A stretch of 64,000 nucleotides of DNA from Terebella lapidaria (GCA_949152475.1 OX424562.1:25916209-25980208), one strand, 5' to 3'; counted from the first letter of the stretch, positions 21,561 through 34,600 are shown. A program made the numbers and translations. Notes: a model not told the origin generated them from the sequence alone.

Positions 21561-23330
21561 TTAACCCTCTTTCGACCCTTCTTGCACATTGGGAGTTCAT
21601 TTTCACAAATAGGATAATATAATATTATATTTGTTCAGGTACGTACATGTAATTTAAACATTCTGTATAATGAAGCCCTGTCTCTATCAACACTGATCAA
21701 GTATCTATGAGTGCCTATTCCATAAGTTCGTGGTTAAATACATTTCGATAACAAAATGAAACTGTATGTAGATGTGTATCTATATGTATTTCAAGAAATT
21801 TAAATTAGATGCTCTGATTGGGACAAGTATATATGGTAATTATCAATGAGCAGCTGTATGAGTTATTTATATCACCAACATATATATATTTCTCTAAATC
21901 AAGAAGTTTACTTGATTGTAATATTCCAATGACCAATTCAAGGCAATGTGATTGGTATCAGCAACAGAATAGAGTGCCATCTGACAAATCCATCATCTCA
22001 TATTTTTCTGACTCCAGATGACTCCAGATGTTGCTGACAACTCCACATCACTTTCCTGACAGCTCAGCCAGAAGACAACACAACCAGAAGCTCCATGAAT
22101 CCTGGTTCAAGTCTCAATCAGAAGACAGGCAATAGCAGCTCCACACCACTTGACTGATCCCCCAATGACAGGCACCCAGGAGCAATCATTCAGTTGGCCA
22201 ACAATATGGATGTCAAAACATAACAACAACTTGTGTTTTAAAGTTTGCACCAATATATGCATGTATATTGAAACAATATATATAAATAAATTCAAATTAA
22301 GTGCATGTTGGATCTGTAATTCTGAAACACCTGTACAGAACTGCACACCACCATTTTGGGTATTGTAATGTCACTATAAGACAATTGGATATCTTATGCA
22401 ACAGCAATTTGGGGATTCAATGGCCAATTAATAATATTTTCATATATTATATTTTAATGGATAAAGTGGCCAACACATTGTATGTATCAAAAATTTGTTA
22501 TTGATACACATGTGTAGGTCAGAAATACATTATGAAGATTTGATTGGCAGTGTATCAAGTGGCCATGTGCAATATTGTTTGCCAATTATGATAAATTCAT
22601 AATCTTTTTGATTGCTATTATATTTGATTTATTTTGTTCTTGTTTACCTTCCATGTACAAACTTTGTAAGATAAACATATGGATAAGGAGTATACTACCA
22701 AATACACTATTTATTCATGACATATCTTGTCTGGTATGTTTGATATCATACATGTGACCCATGTTTGTCAAAAGATGAAGTGCTTCAATTCATAACTCAT
22801 GAATTGTACTAATAAAATGCTGCCACTGTGTGAATTTCACATCAATTATGTTGACACAACCCATGTGCAATAATGATACTTTAATGTCACATGTAATCAT
22901 GATGACAATGAATCAAAAGCCTGGTGATATTCACATATACATGTTATTGGGATCAGGATGTATCCTGTATCTAGCTTGGGGTCTGTGTTCTTTGTATGCA
23001 TAGACACAAGCATTATGCACAATAGGGTCAGTGAATACATACATGTACTGTTAGTTATTTGATGAACACAGAGTGTTATGAATTATGCCAAATGCAAGAA
23101 GATGTCACTTCCCCAGAAGTTTTAAACTTATAACTGTCACTTTGGAAATACTGTCACTTTGGAAATACGGGTTATTATTTGCATTGATCAGGTGAACAGA
23201 ATAGTGTCATGGCCCAATGCACACAGAAGCCCAAACATGTAGCAGTCTACATGTAAAAGCCAGTGTGAATTGTGCACAGTGGAGCATATGATATTGAAGT
23301 CTCCCTATCACTGTGGCAGTGTCTTGAAGG
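21561..23330. other. no gene seen
   Basis: AT-rich, low complexity in places. TTAACCCT near 21561 and AGGGTTAA near 23330 are inverted, so this could be an inserted block, but eight matching bases are weak evidence. Confidence 0.35.
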
Positions 23331-23932
23331 GTTAAAAAATAGTGCCTGTACTGGCCACTTGGGAAAAATGTTTAGTTGTCAATAAATGTCTGAACTTCAA
23401 AAATCATTTGTGATGCAATGGATTTGAATTTCAAAAAAATATTTCTCGGCTCATAAACTAGCATATGTAGTAATGCTCAGAAAAATACTTGGAACATTCG
23501 TAATCGACTTTTTCCACAAGAACGGATGTCCCGAAATTTTGGTAGTCAATTTCACCAATTTTAACATAAGATGCATAATAACTGCCCGTAAAATGCTTTA
23601 AATTAGTTAATAACATGATAATATAACATAAATGTGAAATATGTGTTCATTTCTTCAAGAAAAACCATTTTCAAAAATATTCAGTGCGCATCACTGACTA
23701 AAATATGGCGAGGGTAACAACCCCTTAATAACGTGTATATCCGTTGGCATTGTAAACTCAACTGCGAGCTTCATCAAGAATTCAGCGACTCAAATAATTT
23801 CTAACAGTAGTATAGAGCCAAAATCACAATAACATCTCACACCTGAGTTCAACGCTCTCGACAGCTGAGCATTGGCGGTATTTGCCATACGAACAATCCG
23901 CTGATCTGTACTTAGCGCTTCATTGACCAGCG
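23331..23932. other. no gene seen
   Basis: About 30 bp around 23430-23465 (including CTCGGCTCATA) are an inverted match to 20640-20665 (TATGAGCCGAG). No gene recognised. Confidence 0.4.
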
Positions 23933-24057
23933 GGCCCAAGTATCATACACTTCGCCTCAATACTACTCGTCCACTGAAAACATACCATTTAATCCGTCTG
24001 TCACCTTTTTAATCCTTATTGAATATAGAGGAAGGCGCAGTGTATGATACTTGGGCC
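23933..24057. mobile_element. 125-bp MITE, copy 1
   Basis: Inverted ends GGCCCAAGTATCATACAC and GTGTATGATACTTGGGCC with a nearly identical interior to 24894-25018 (ACTACTCGTCCACT, TTTAATCCGTCTGT, TCCTTATTGAATATAGA). Both copies are exactly 125 bp. Confidence 0.85.
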
Positions 24058-24544
24058 GACATGACTTGTTTACAGTGTAGTGAATCAATAGATATACGTA
24101 CTTGCACATCAATTTGGCATGAATATCGATGGGATACTTGAAATTGAAGGGTTGGTTTTTTATCACGGATATGTGCGCTCGTTGTAGTTAAGAAGCTGCA
24201 CCATGTAATGCTTCGTGTAGGCAACGTAAGTTACATTTGTTCTAGCAACATTCAACTATATTTATATACTAATTTAATGATGAAAAATCTGAACAGACGA
24301 CTGACGCAAAGCCACGACAATAGGTTATCGGACCATAGGGACGGTAACCTGATTGAACTACAACCTACTATGAAATAATTTTGCCTGTAGCCTGGTCCCC
24401 AAATCCAACTTCTCAGTACACACGCTGCACGCACATACAGTACAATGAACTTCGGCCCCGACATAGACCAGAGAGTACAAAGTGTTCTCTGGTCTTAAGG
24501 GCGAACTGCATGTAAAATCCCGAATCTGGAATGCGCCATTTCTC
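24058..24544. other. no gene seen
   Basis: Overlapping short minus-strand frames only. No recognised repeat. Confidence 0.4.
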
Positions 24545-25285
24545 AATTCCCTTATAATGTAAATTATAAAGGTAACAAAATCATGAACTTGCAAACATCG
24601 TTTTGGCACCGGAATTTACTATGGCGGTCTATAGCCATCAAGGATCACCAACCGAGACTTGGTTCTTGACTAAATATGATTAATTGTCTGATAATTGTCA
24701 TTTTCAAATGTTATTTTGTGACTTATTTCTCAAAAGACAAGGTACACTCAAAACATGCCCAACGGCAGGATTATTTTTTTTACCGCGGACAACTAGTAAT
24801 GCTAGTAAAGCTCACTGGTGAGTTGCGCTCGGGTGCACGAAATCCGCCTATTGTATTCCTCTCGCAGAAATATATGTCGTATATGCACCTATTGGCCCAA
24901 GTATCATACACTGCGCCTTAATACTACTCGTCCACTAAACGAATGCCATTTAATCCGTCTGTTACCTTTTTAATCCTTATTGAATATAGAAGAAGGCGCA
25001 GTGTATGATACTTGGGCCCATCTATTATTGTATGGTCACATAACAAAACAACAAACCAACAACAGCTTGTTTGTAACGATGAAGATACGACGCGTTGTTT
25101 GCTGACGCGTGTAAAAGCGATATCTGTAACCATCAATTTGTACAATCCCTGTGATACTTTTTATAGAACCATGTCTAGGTTCATCATCCATGGCTATATG
25201 TATCTGTGTTAATGAAGTTTCAGGAAGAAGGATTGGGTAGTCTTGCTGATTTTGTTACCTTTACGTTCACATTACAAATGAATGG
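24545..25285. mobile_element. DNA transposon-like element with TIRs, copy B
   Basis: Diverged second copy of 786-1411: CTTATAATGTAAAT, AAAGGTAACAAAA, the interior TAGCCATCAAGGATCACCAA and GCGCTCGGGTGCAC, and the right end TTTGTTACCTTTACGTTCAC. It hosts the second 125-bp MITE. Confidence 0.65.
24894..25018. mobile_element. 125-bp MITE, copy 2, nested
   Basis: Same family as 23933-24057, inserted inside the transposon copy B. Confidence 0.85.
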
Positions 25286-27429
25286 GAGAGCGGCTCACTA
25301 CAGTGTTTGGTTTGTTACCCCCAGTCAATCCTTAAGACAAATAAATAGCCGCCAAATTTGACATTTTCCAATGCAGTATTCGGCACGCCTAATTACTAGC
25401 ACATTGCTGACGCCATAACGGCCGCTTACATCTACACGGTGGGGAACCTGAGCGACAATCCTCGGAGTCGATTCAGATGAACCTCGGATGAAATGTGTCA
25501 ATACACAGCTTCGTTGTCATATAATTGTGTGTATTTGATTGGTATTTGTTGCAAATGTGATCTGCAAACATGTTTCAGAGCAATGTAAACGTTGCTGCAG
25601 TGAAAGTAATCCACAAATGTGCAGTATACAGTCGGTACTCATCAAACAATACGCACAACAATTCTGGTGTATGCACAGGTTGGGTGATAACTCGAGAATC
25701 GGCTGGCTGAAAATGGATAAACAGAAATGATACATTTTACAGGCGATCACTATGTGCGCATACTGCAATCCAAACACATCCTCCATATCCGTGCACATGT
25801 GTCATTGTATAAGGGGATGGAAAAATGCCAGAAAATACTTAATTTCGTGATTTTCCACACTGCAACGAATATCCCTGGAACTATAATTATGCAACGTTTA
25901 TACACGGAGTAAAATCCGGTTTCATTTATTTTATGACCACGTCATTTGCGCGTGTCCTTTCCCGGGCAGAATAATGAAATATTAGTGCATGCAGCACCAA
26001 ATCGACTACTACAGATACACATCTACTCGTTTTTGAAGCTTTTTGATGCATTCATTCGATTGTTTGACACATGTTTCCCCTGAAATTTCCTTTCTGGAAG
26101 CAGTATGTCAAATTAAATTTAATTCTATGATAATTCAATTACAATCTTGAAACGAGTCATGATCTATGCCCAATGGTCGAAATTCCTTAAACGTACATGT
26201 CTTAAGAAAATTACAATCCTAACACATGATAACACCTAGATCTACCTATGAAGTTACCAGTATTATCTCCCAATTTGAGATAGAATTAGTTTGACTCGAA
26301 TTTCATACTTTTCAGAATCAATTGTTAATGCTCCACATTGTCTCACATGCCAGTCAATCTATAATCTGCTGAACGCGCAAATCAAAATGTTTACTCTTCT
26401 ATATAGCATCATGCCTATAGATCTAGACACGTACACGTATATGTAATAGATGCAATGAATCTTGAGAAGCTTTTTTCATTCTCATTTTTTCAATTACTCA
26501 GATATCACCGCATGGGTTTGGACTTTATAGCGCTTTCTCACACAATCAGTCAATGAAAATAGCATCCGAGGATTAATGTTGCAACAACGAGGATTGTCGT
26601 TGCATCCGTTTCTGCCGTATTTTTCTCAGCCAGAGAGAAATAAAGTCGACATTTCTCCCAGTAACTGATATTTCATGTAACACATGACCATTGCAAATCA
26701 CAATTGATTGTATATAAGCTATAACTATTCAGAGTTCAGGACTGATACACATCGAGGCGAGTGCACCCCTGGGATGAACGCAGGGCGTGCCGACAAAACG
26801 CGGTAATACTAATATACTATAACCATATAGATTGGAACAAACTGTTCCCTGATGTAACCAATTCATTTACACATCCATTCCGCATACATTACGAACAATC
26901 TTCATCGATAACCTAATCTTTTTAGTCTGTTTCCATCGCGCATCGCTGTTGTCCTCGGCTTCTCGACATCCCGCACCCGACTCATATTACAGTTAGGTAC
27001 ATGTACATTCCATAGATACGTGAGCGGGTACTCGTGTCCGGCGCATTCACACAACTCTCGGCTCTGTACAAGTATTTCGTTCCACAAAATAGTGGGATGT
27101 CCCGCCTTTGTCCCTGTGCAGTTGAAGAGATGTGGACGAGGAGTGGAGAAGTGTTCAATAATTGTGGACCAAGTCATATTATTAACAAGTGGACTACGAA
27201 ATTAGATATAGAAGTGGATTGGTATTATAACTTGGACAATTTGATCTATTGGAAGGTGTTTTCGAGATGTGTGTATTTGTCATTGTAGCACTTCCAAATA
27301 TGATATACCGACAGAAAGAGGAGAACATACTGATTCACACACAACAAACATATTCGTTAAGCTTCAGAAAGTCTTCTTTGTGGAAAATGCCAAATTCGAA
27401 GACATCTAAATATTCCCAAATTAATTCAG
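25286..27429. other. no gene seen
   Basis: Short frames on both strands (up to 93 codons) without recognisable domains. The 91-codon minus-strand and 61/84-codon plus-strand frames at 26902-27288 overlap each other and are not supported. Confidence 0.4.
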
Positions 27430-29786
27430 ATTCCCATGGGTGGTTCTAAAAATATCTCGGGTAGCATAGGGTTAACGCCTTTGGCAGTATTGAAAAGTAA
27501 TTGGGTCCTCTGCCGTACATGTATATAAAACAAATTCAATCTTTCTCTGACTTTTTTATTCTGAATGTTTATAATGTATCTCTGACTACTCCAAAGCTGC
27601 TTACTGTGTATTTATATCCTTACTTATTTTTAAGAGAGAAAATATCAAACAACTAGTCATTGTCTTGTAATCGATATCCTTGTCAAAATATAAACTGAGA
27701 TGATACAACTGATCGCTATTATCTTCACATTGAACATTGTCTTGGTACTCAGAATGTCGTCTCCACATAGGTTACATATTATCGAAGAGGGTAGTAAGAT
27801 TGAAAGCAAAAAGCAGCAGTAAACATTGGAAGCATAGAATACCATCAAGGTAGCTTTACGTTGTGTTGGTAATCGATAATCACAAACATATTGATTAGTA
27901 GTCTGTGTGAGAAGTTGTGTCGTCTATATTCAGCTGTTTCACATCAACTGGGTTTTATATGTAACACAACATTACGCCTCACAAGTTTTCCTTCCGTTTG
28001 CTTGCAATGAAATCACAAGCAGGAGTGCGTACCCTTGCCTGGCTGGCTGGATGACTGAGAAGGAGGGACAACGAGAAGGGCCACGCCGACTGACGAGCCA
28101 TGCCACGCTGACAGCACCTCGCCAGCTCCAGCCCACCGCATTGCCAATGCCTGCATCCATCGAGCTCCCATCCCTCGCGCTCGCACTTACAAATAATATG
28201 CGAGGAACACCTGGGTTGAGTCACATATGCAGGAGACAACCCCGGGTGCATGTAAATCACACTCGTCTTTACTATAATATAAAATAATGTCTGTTAAAAG
28301 GGAAATTGATAATGTTATTTTCCCAAGATGAATGGAAGTACTGTTACAATTTGAACCAGAAACGCATTCGGTTGCGTTCTAGCTACGCATATTAATATCA
28401 GGGTTTTGCTGTAAAATCTAGCAAATGCACATTTTGGGCCCAGACATTGACATGATGGATGGGCTTGAGATAAAAAGCTAAAACTTGGTACAAAATTACT
28501 GTTTTTCTCTCAGAGTGTAATACATCAGATTACCATAGTCGTTGAACTATAGGGAATAACACATATAAACAGGTAAATCCGAGTATAGTTATATATAGAT
28601 ATTTCAATGGGGACCGAACTAACATACAGTAAATTTCATGACTCTCCTCAATCGGGTTTTAGATATTTTTTTTCAGAGCGCTGTAGGTTTTAATTCTCGC
28701 GACAAATACATTTTTGTGAGCATGTGAGCATGCGACAAATACATTTTGTGAGCATTTTCAACGCATCTTATTCAATTCAATGTTTTAATATTTATTTCGC
28801 GATTTTATATATCTCAAATGAAGAAAACGTTCGATGTCGAAGATGCACATTCACATGAAAACCAATTGGTGGTAATAGATTGATACTTACATACGCACAA
28901 CCCAATACCGGCGAATGACGGCGTTGATTTTCCAACTCGATTACATACCCCGGTAGTTCCAGGTATATGTCCTCATGATCACATTCAAAGACATACTATT
29001 CCCCAAATTCATTCGTTTGGATGTTCCTAAAGTTGCCAACATATATCTCAACATGTCGGGAAACAGCAGCATCTAGTGGATTTGTTTGCGAGATCTCTGA
29101 TGCATAATATTGATTGACGGCAGAGCGCTGTCGCGATAGTATTTTTGCCATAACCGTGGTCATAACATAGCCATCGTAAATTTTGTATCATCCAGCCGTC
29201 GTTAAATCTGTAATATGTAATCGCTGTTACATACACACTGCAGTCATCGTCATACCAAAAATATGTGAGTGGAAAACTCGTTTAAACATCCGGTATAGAG
29301 TAATCTCCATGTTGGAGCAAAGTCCACCGCATCGAAATGAAAAAAAAAACACATCTTCAATAGACAGCAGATCATGTGATGTTATTTTCATGGTTTCAAA
29401 TGCAAAGTTATTTATCATTAACAATGCTAGAGCCACGTGTTATTATAATTGTGGCACTTACGATAGGAGAGCATTAAAATATGGGAAAGGATGAAACAAT
29501 ATATGAAACCTAGGACATGGTAAATTAATTATTTCACAGCGGAGTATAGAACTTCCTCATGATGATGCTGAGTATGTTCACATACATGTGTCTGGCAATC
29601 AAACTTCAAGAAGCTGTATGAGAATAAAACACTCGTAAATATGATTTTCATATTTTCAATCCTCGCTAAAACAATTGTAAAGCTATATAATTACATGATC
29701 AACGAAGGGAGACACACTCTATAAAACGTCATTTATACCCTTCCATGAGAGAGTGTTGTCATTATTTGTACTCCAAGTTGAGTATG

Positions 29787-30491
29787 TGTAAAGTTCGGCG
29801 GGCGCCCGCTACAGGGCGTCCGGCACTACTCTACGGAACACTACAACCAGGTACAGTCAGCCCGGAACGAGTCCGGCCGTCATACACTACAACATAACAC
29901 ATCAATGCATCTTCACCAACACCTTATCTACAACATGCATATTACACAGTTATGGTAATGTAGCCGTATGTAGAGCCCGAGATGCCATGGGAGCGGCACC
30001 ACGGAACCCGTACACGTGGGCATGTTGCTGGCCGGCCTCGCCGAAGGCACTGTCACAGAGATGGAACTCTGAGCCAGCCCGACGGTCTGCCAGAGCCTGT
30101 GTCGCACCACCCCGGGTGGAGAAGGAACCGGTGCAAGGGCTGGCGCCCCCGAGTCAACACGGTCTCCCCCAACCCGGGCCCCCTATGGAAATCGTCCCCA
30201 GGGCCCGCGAGGGCCTTACCCAAGACACGAGGACGTAAAGCTCATGGCGAGCCTCTCGGCCTGCTCTGGGACAATCTCTCAGATCAAGCCAACGCTCGAG
30301 TATATATATCGTGCACAAGAGGCGGGAGGAGAAACTAAGTCAAACCATTGTTATAGTTTACTGGGCGCGAGGAGAGTTCAGGGCGTTGCTGGGGCAACGC
30401 ACGCTTCGAACTGAAGCAGTCTAAAAATAGGCCGTAAAACTAGAGTGTTTAAGAAAGTCACCTGCCGCGATCTTGGGGCAAAATCGCCACA
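29787..30491. mobile_element. solo LTR, copy 3 (705 bp, diverged)
   Basis: Starts TGTAAAG and ends CAAAATCGCCACA, with TATG on both sides (29783-29786, 30492-30495). The paralogous site near 49470 has no insertion. It shares with the other copies CCCCCGAGTCA, AATCGTCCCCAGGGC, the TATATATA motif and TTGTTATAGTTTACTGG. It has the same orientation as copy 2, opposite to copy 1. Confidence 0.75.
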
Positions 30492-30611
30492 TATGCATCT
30501 GGTTTCGCATTTATGATTACATCATATTGCATGATTTGTGTTACAAGCATCGAAAGTGTAAGCAAAGAAGTAAGAAAACGTTTCAAAAAAACACAATGCT
30601 TCTATTGCAAT

Positions 30612-31347
30612 TGTAAAGTTATTGACTACCGTCCGCTCTTCGGGATCCTCGAGGATAGTCCTCTCTCATCCGAGTCCTTGCGGACGCGCATCCGCTATTC
30701 CGGATCCTTGCGGCCGGGCCGCTCACCGGAGGTCGCGGCGGACACGGTAACTACTTCAGCATTAACGGTAACCAGGTAACAGCCCACCCGACACTCCCAG
30801 GCCTACGGACACCGTTCAGAAACTGGTTCATCCCTACGGTGTTAACTGGCGGGGCCTGGCGAGCCGCGGTCTGCCTCGGGGACGGAACCCCGTACAGTCC
30901 GACATGCTGGCCAGAGCCTCTGTCACACGTCCCGGGAAGGGAGAGAGCTGGCGATCCACAGGGCCGAAGGCCCCCGAGTCAGCAACTTGTCTCTCCCAGC
31001 CCGGGCCTCCCCATGGAAATCGTCCCCAGGGCTCTAGGAGCCCACTACTCACAAACAGGGAACACAAAGCTCATGGTGAGCCTCGTGTGCGTCCTGTCTC
31101 TCGATCTTGGACAATCTCCTCGAACGAGTCGCTTCCAGTGTATATATAATACACCAGAAACTGTAGGGCGCACGCGAGGTTTAATCGATCCATTGTTATA
31201 GTTTACTGGAACGTAAATTACAATACGTCGCCGTGGCAACGCACGCTCGAACGGAGCATGTCAAAACAAGGCCAAGTACGAAAAGGCCACATAAATGGCA
31301 TTTATGTTTACAATCACCTGCCGCGTGCTTAGGGCAAAATCGCCACA
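30612..31347. mobile_element. solo LTR, copy 2 (736 bp)
   Basis: Reverse-complement relative of 7318-8070, with high similarity along its length. TGTAAAG start and CGCCACA end; CAAT flanks both sides (30608-30611, 31348-31351). The paralogous segment at about 49585-49625 lacks it. Open frames inside are not genes. Confidence 0.8.
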
Positions 31348-31660
31348 CAATCAGCAATAAACAAAATAATCACAAACAGCGAACAGAAACAACAATAATT
31401 GAACCAAACGAGAAATACGGTAAGTGTAATTATGATCAACACATTTTGCTTCATTGCGAAATTCATGTACTCTGCAAATTTTGCGCAGTCAATGAGACGG
31501 AGATGAGACGCGACAGTCGATGCTGGTCGGGAAGTCCTTTGAGGTGGTCGCCAGTTGTTGTTACATAATTATCTGGGAATTTTCCTTGTTGTTTGTTGTT
31601 CATTTTGTATTCCATTCCCATCCTTTCCAATTCTGGACATTACATAACACCACAAGTCTG

Positions 31661-32040
31661 AACATCAGGCAATTCAGTGCAATCACAATATAATACAGCA
31701 ATCCCAAAAATGAAATAAAAATTAACTAGACGCTTCCGGTCGCCTACGACCGCTTGGGTGTATCCCCCGTAGCCCTATCATCTCTGTTGCCCCAAATATA
31801 TCACTGTCAAGTGTGAAAAACTAGAGCAAGGGCTAAAAAAGATTACCAGAGAAATGTTAAATCCCAAGTCACAACTGTTTTCTTTTCCCCACCAAAACTG
31901 CTGCACTGATTTTCCGAGGTTATTGAAGGTCGAATTCAAAATCACCACTGAAATCTCTTTATATGAATTTCCATTCGACATGTTTGATAAAATAACGAAA
32001 ATACAGATAGATCAATCTTTTCACCTATTTATATTTCAAC
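31661..32040. other. unit-1-specific spacer, no gene seen
   Basis: Lies between the duplicated segment and the tandem blocks. Contains TTATTGAAGGTCGAATTCAA, the same phrase as in the repeat at 19780. Confidence 0.4.
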
Positions 32041-32725
32041 TCAGAATATTTTACAAACTTGGTTCCAAGTTGAAATTCAAAGTAAAATTTGACCAAAAAT
32101 GCATTTCAAGATGACGAAATTGGAGCTAGATTGAACTTCTCACCATAAGTTATATTTCGATTCATAATACATGTATGTGCCAAACATGGTTTCAAGTTGA
32201 AATTCAAAGTAAAAGTTAATCAAAACTGCATTTCAAGATGACAAAATTGGAGCCAGATCAAACTTTTCGTCATGAGTTATATTTTAACTCATAATACCTG
32301 CCCAACTTGATTTCCAGTTGAAATTCAAACTAAAAGTTGACCAAAACTGCATTTCAAGATGACGAAATTGGACCCAGATCAAACTTTTTGCCTTGAGTTA
32401 TATTTCAACTCATAATATGTGCCAAACTTGGTATTAAGTTGAAATTCAATGTAAAAGTTGACCAAAACTGCATTTCAAGATGACGAAATTGGAGCCAGAT
32501 AGAACTTTTCGTCATAAGTTATATTTCAACTTATAATATGTGACAAACATGCTTTCAAGTTGAAATTCAAAGTAAAAGTTGACCAAAATTGCATTGCAAG
32601 ATGACGAAATTGGAGCCAGATTGAATTTTTCACCATATAAAGTTATATTTTAACTCATAATTTGTGCCAAACATGGTCTCAAGTTGAAATTCAAAGTAAA
32701 AGTTGATCAATGTTTTCATAAAAAG
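32041..32725. repeat. 121-bp tandem repeat, about six copies
   Basis: TGAAATTCAAAGTAAAAGTT recurs at 32071, 32198, 32319, 32440, 32561 and 32695, with the shared block GCATTTCAAGATGACGAAAT between. Period is mostly 121 bp. The 86-codon frame at its start is not conserved in the later copies. Confidence 0.9.
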
Positions 32726-33600
32726 CTATTGTGATCAATAATAGACTTAACTAGCAAAAAAATAATGTTAACTTATTTGGTCACAAACATAAAATCTCTA
32801 CTGGACAAAGCCTTCACCTTGTTGAGCCCAATAATAAATATTTCTTGTCTTAACTATTTTCATTGTGGTCAATAATAGACTTAACATGTAAAAATAAAGT
32901 TAACTTATTCGGTTACACCCAGAAATTTCTACCGGACAAAACCTTAACCTTGTTGAGCTCAATAATAATTGTTTCTCATCTTAACTATTTTTATTGAGGT
33001 CAATAATAGACTTAACTAGCAAAAAAATGTTAACTTATTTGGTTACAGACATAAAATGTCTACTGGACAGAATCTTTACCTTGTTGAGCCCAATAATAAA
33101 TATTTCTTGTCTTAACTATTTTTATTGTGGTCAATAATAGACTAAACTAGTAAAAATAATGTTAACTTATTCAGTACACCCATGAAATCTGTACTGGACA
33201 TACTTTCACCTTGTTGAGCTTAATAATAAATATTTCTCATCTTAACTATTTTTATTGTGGTCAATAATAGACTTAACTATTTTTATTGTGGTCAATAATA
33301 GATTTAACTAGTGAAAATAATGTTAACTTATTCGGTTACACCAATGAAATTTGTACTGGACAGAACATTTACCTTGTTGAAGTTAATAATAAATATTTCT
33401 TGTCTTAACTATTTTTATTGTGGTCAATAATAGACTTAACTATTAAAAATAATGTTAACTTATTCAGTTACACCCATGAAATTTGTACTGAACAAAACCT
33501 TTACCTTGTTGAGCTTAATAATAAACGTTTCTCGTCTTAACTATTTTTATTGTGGACAATAATAGACTTAACTAATAAAACTAATGTTAACTTATTCAGT
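32726..33600. repeat. 131-bp tandem repeat, about seven copies
   Basis: CAATAATAGACTTAACTA recurs with a period of 130-134 bp (ATAGAC at 32741, 32875, 33006, 33137, 33267, 33430, 33562), with AATGTTAACTTATT and CCTTGTTGAG at fixed offsets. One 31-bp local duplication near 33267-33298. It abuts the 121-bp block but shares no sequence with it. Confidence 0.9.
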
Positions 33601-33845
33601 AATATTGTCCTGTTTTCACTGAAAACTTCAGTTCTCCATTCTAAACAAGAAACCAGTGTCATTACCTTCCACTGTACAGGCTATTGGAATGATCGTACAT
33701 GTCAAAATGGATATTTCAAAATTCTGTAATAAGTTAGGCTGGTAACATATTAATATTTATATGATCATTCTAAAAAACGATTGGTTTCGTGTGACAGCCC
33801 TTCCCAACAACACTTCCAAATATTATCGAGATTCGTCAAAAATTG

Positions 33846-34204
33846 CAATCTGTAGAGCGTTCACAAGCCATGTGTCTCAAACAGGCTGTTTTCAATGCAA
33901 AATGTGTCCCCAAACGACCAATTCAGTTGCCACGGCAACCAAAATCGATTGGTGTCGGGATCTTACCATAATATATGTGCTTGCAAAAAATAATGGTGAT
34001 CGGGTGAGAATTGCGGCCTGTAGCGCGTTCACAAGCCATGTGTCTCAAACAGGCTGTTTCCAATGCAAAATGTGTCCCCAAACGACCAATTCAGTTGCCA
34101 CGGCAACCAAAATCGATTGGTGTCGGGATCTTACCATTATATATGTGCCTGCAAAAAATAATGGTGATCGGGTGAGAATTGCGGCCTGTAGCGCGTTCAC
34201 AAGA
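33846..34204. repeat. 168-bp tandem duplication with X-box-like palindromes
   Basis: Two nearly identical 168-bp units (GCGTTCACAAG at 33857, 34025 and a partial third at 34193). Each contains GTTGCCACGGCAAC (33926-33939, 34094-34107), an RFX/X-box-like palindrome. The 172-codon frame through it exists because 168 is divisible by three; no domain recognised. Confidence 0.85.
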
Positions 34205-34270
34205 AAATCTCTGCGGACGCGGACACGGACGCGGGCGCGGACGCGGACGCGGACGCGGACGACGAAGCCA
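34205..34270. repeat. (GCGGAC)n short array
   Basis: About nine imperfect hexamers, very GC-rich in AT-rich context. It produces Arg/Pro or Arg/Thr-rich artefact frames on both strands. Confidence 0.9.
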
Positions 34271-34578
34271 AATCCATAGTATCCGCCGAACTTTGTTCGG
34301 GGGATACAATTAATCAAATGATATTTGATTCCTAACAAAATACACCCACATACATGTGATCTTGATGATGAAAATATTTGAACAAAAACCTGAGGTTTAA
34401 AATCTTGCAATGAACTCAACTATTCTCTGTCATTGTCGGTGTCTGGATACCTGTCTAATGTCTACAATGAACTTAAAAAGGGTTGAGACATGATACAACA
34501 CCCAAAACTCAGTAGCCTTTTGGCTTCTGATTGGGTACTTATGAAACCTTGACCATAACAACAGAGCCGAAGACCACA

Positions 34579-34600
34579 TCTCTCTCTCTCTCTCTCTCCC
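34579..34600. repeat. (TC)n microsatellite
   Basis: About ten TC dinucleotides. Confidence 0.9.

Larger units (their letters stand above)
27430..31660. repeat. segmental duplication, left part of unit 1
   Basis: Collinear with 46940-49960, and partly with 58540-59400. Landmarks: GTACATGTATATAAAACAAA (27518 area), the CACAAGCAGGAGTGCGTACC block with CTTGCCTGGCTGGCTG (about 28015-28050, matching 47775-47815), and CGACAGTCGATGCTGGTCGG (about 31510, matching 49770). It corresponds to the upstream/intronic side of the receptor gene in unit 3. Two solo LTRs are inserted here and absent from the other unit. Frames such as 27907-28287 are not conserved as coding between copies. Confidence 0.85.

Noticed and set aside
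26902-27288. Cys-rich short frames resembling an extracellular module
   Set aside because: Cysteine spacing does not fit any domain I know and opposite-strand frames overlap.
27907-28287. 126-codon plus-strand frame as a gene
   Set aside because: The homologous DNA at 47740-48060 and 59190-59400 does not keep this frame open.
33761-34419. 172- and 124-codon frames with repeated blocks and Arg-rich ends
   Set aside because: Explained by a 168-bp tandem repeat and GCGGAC hexamers.
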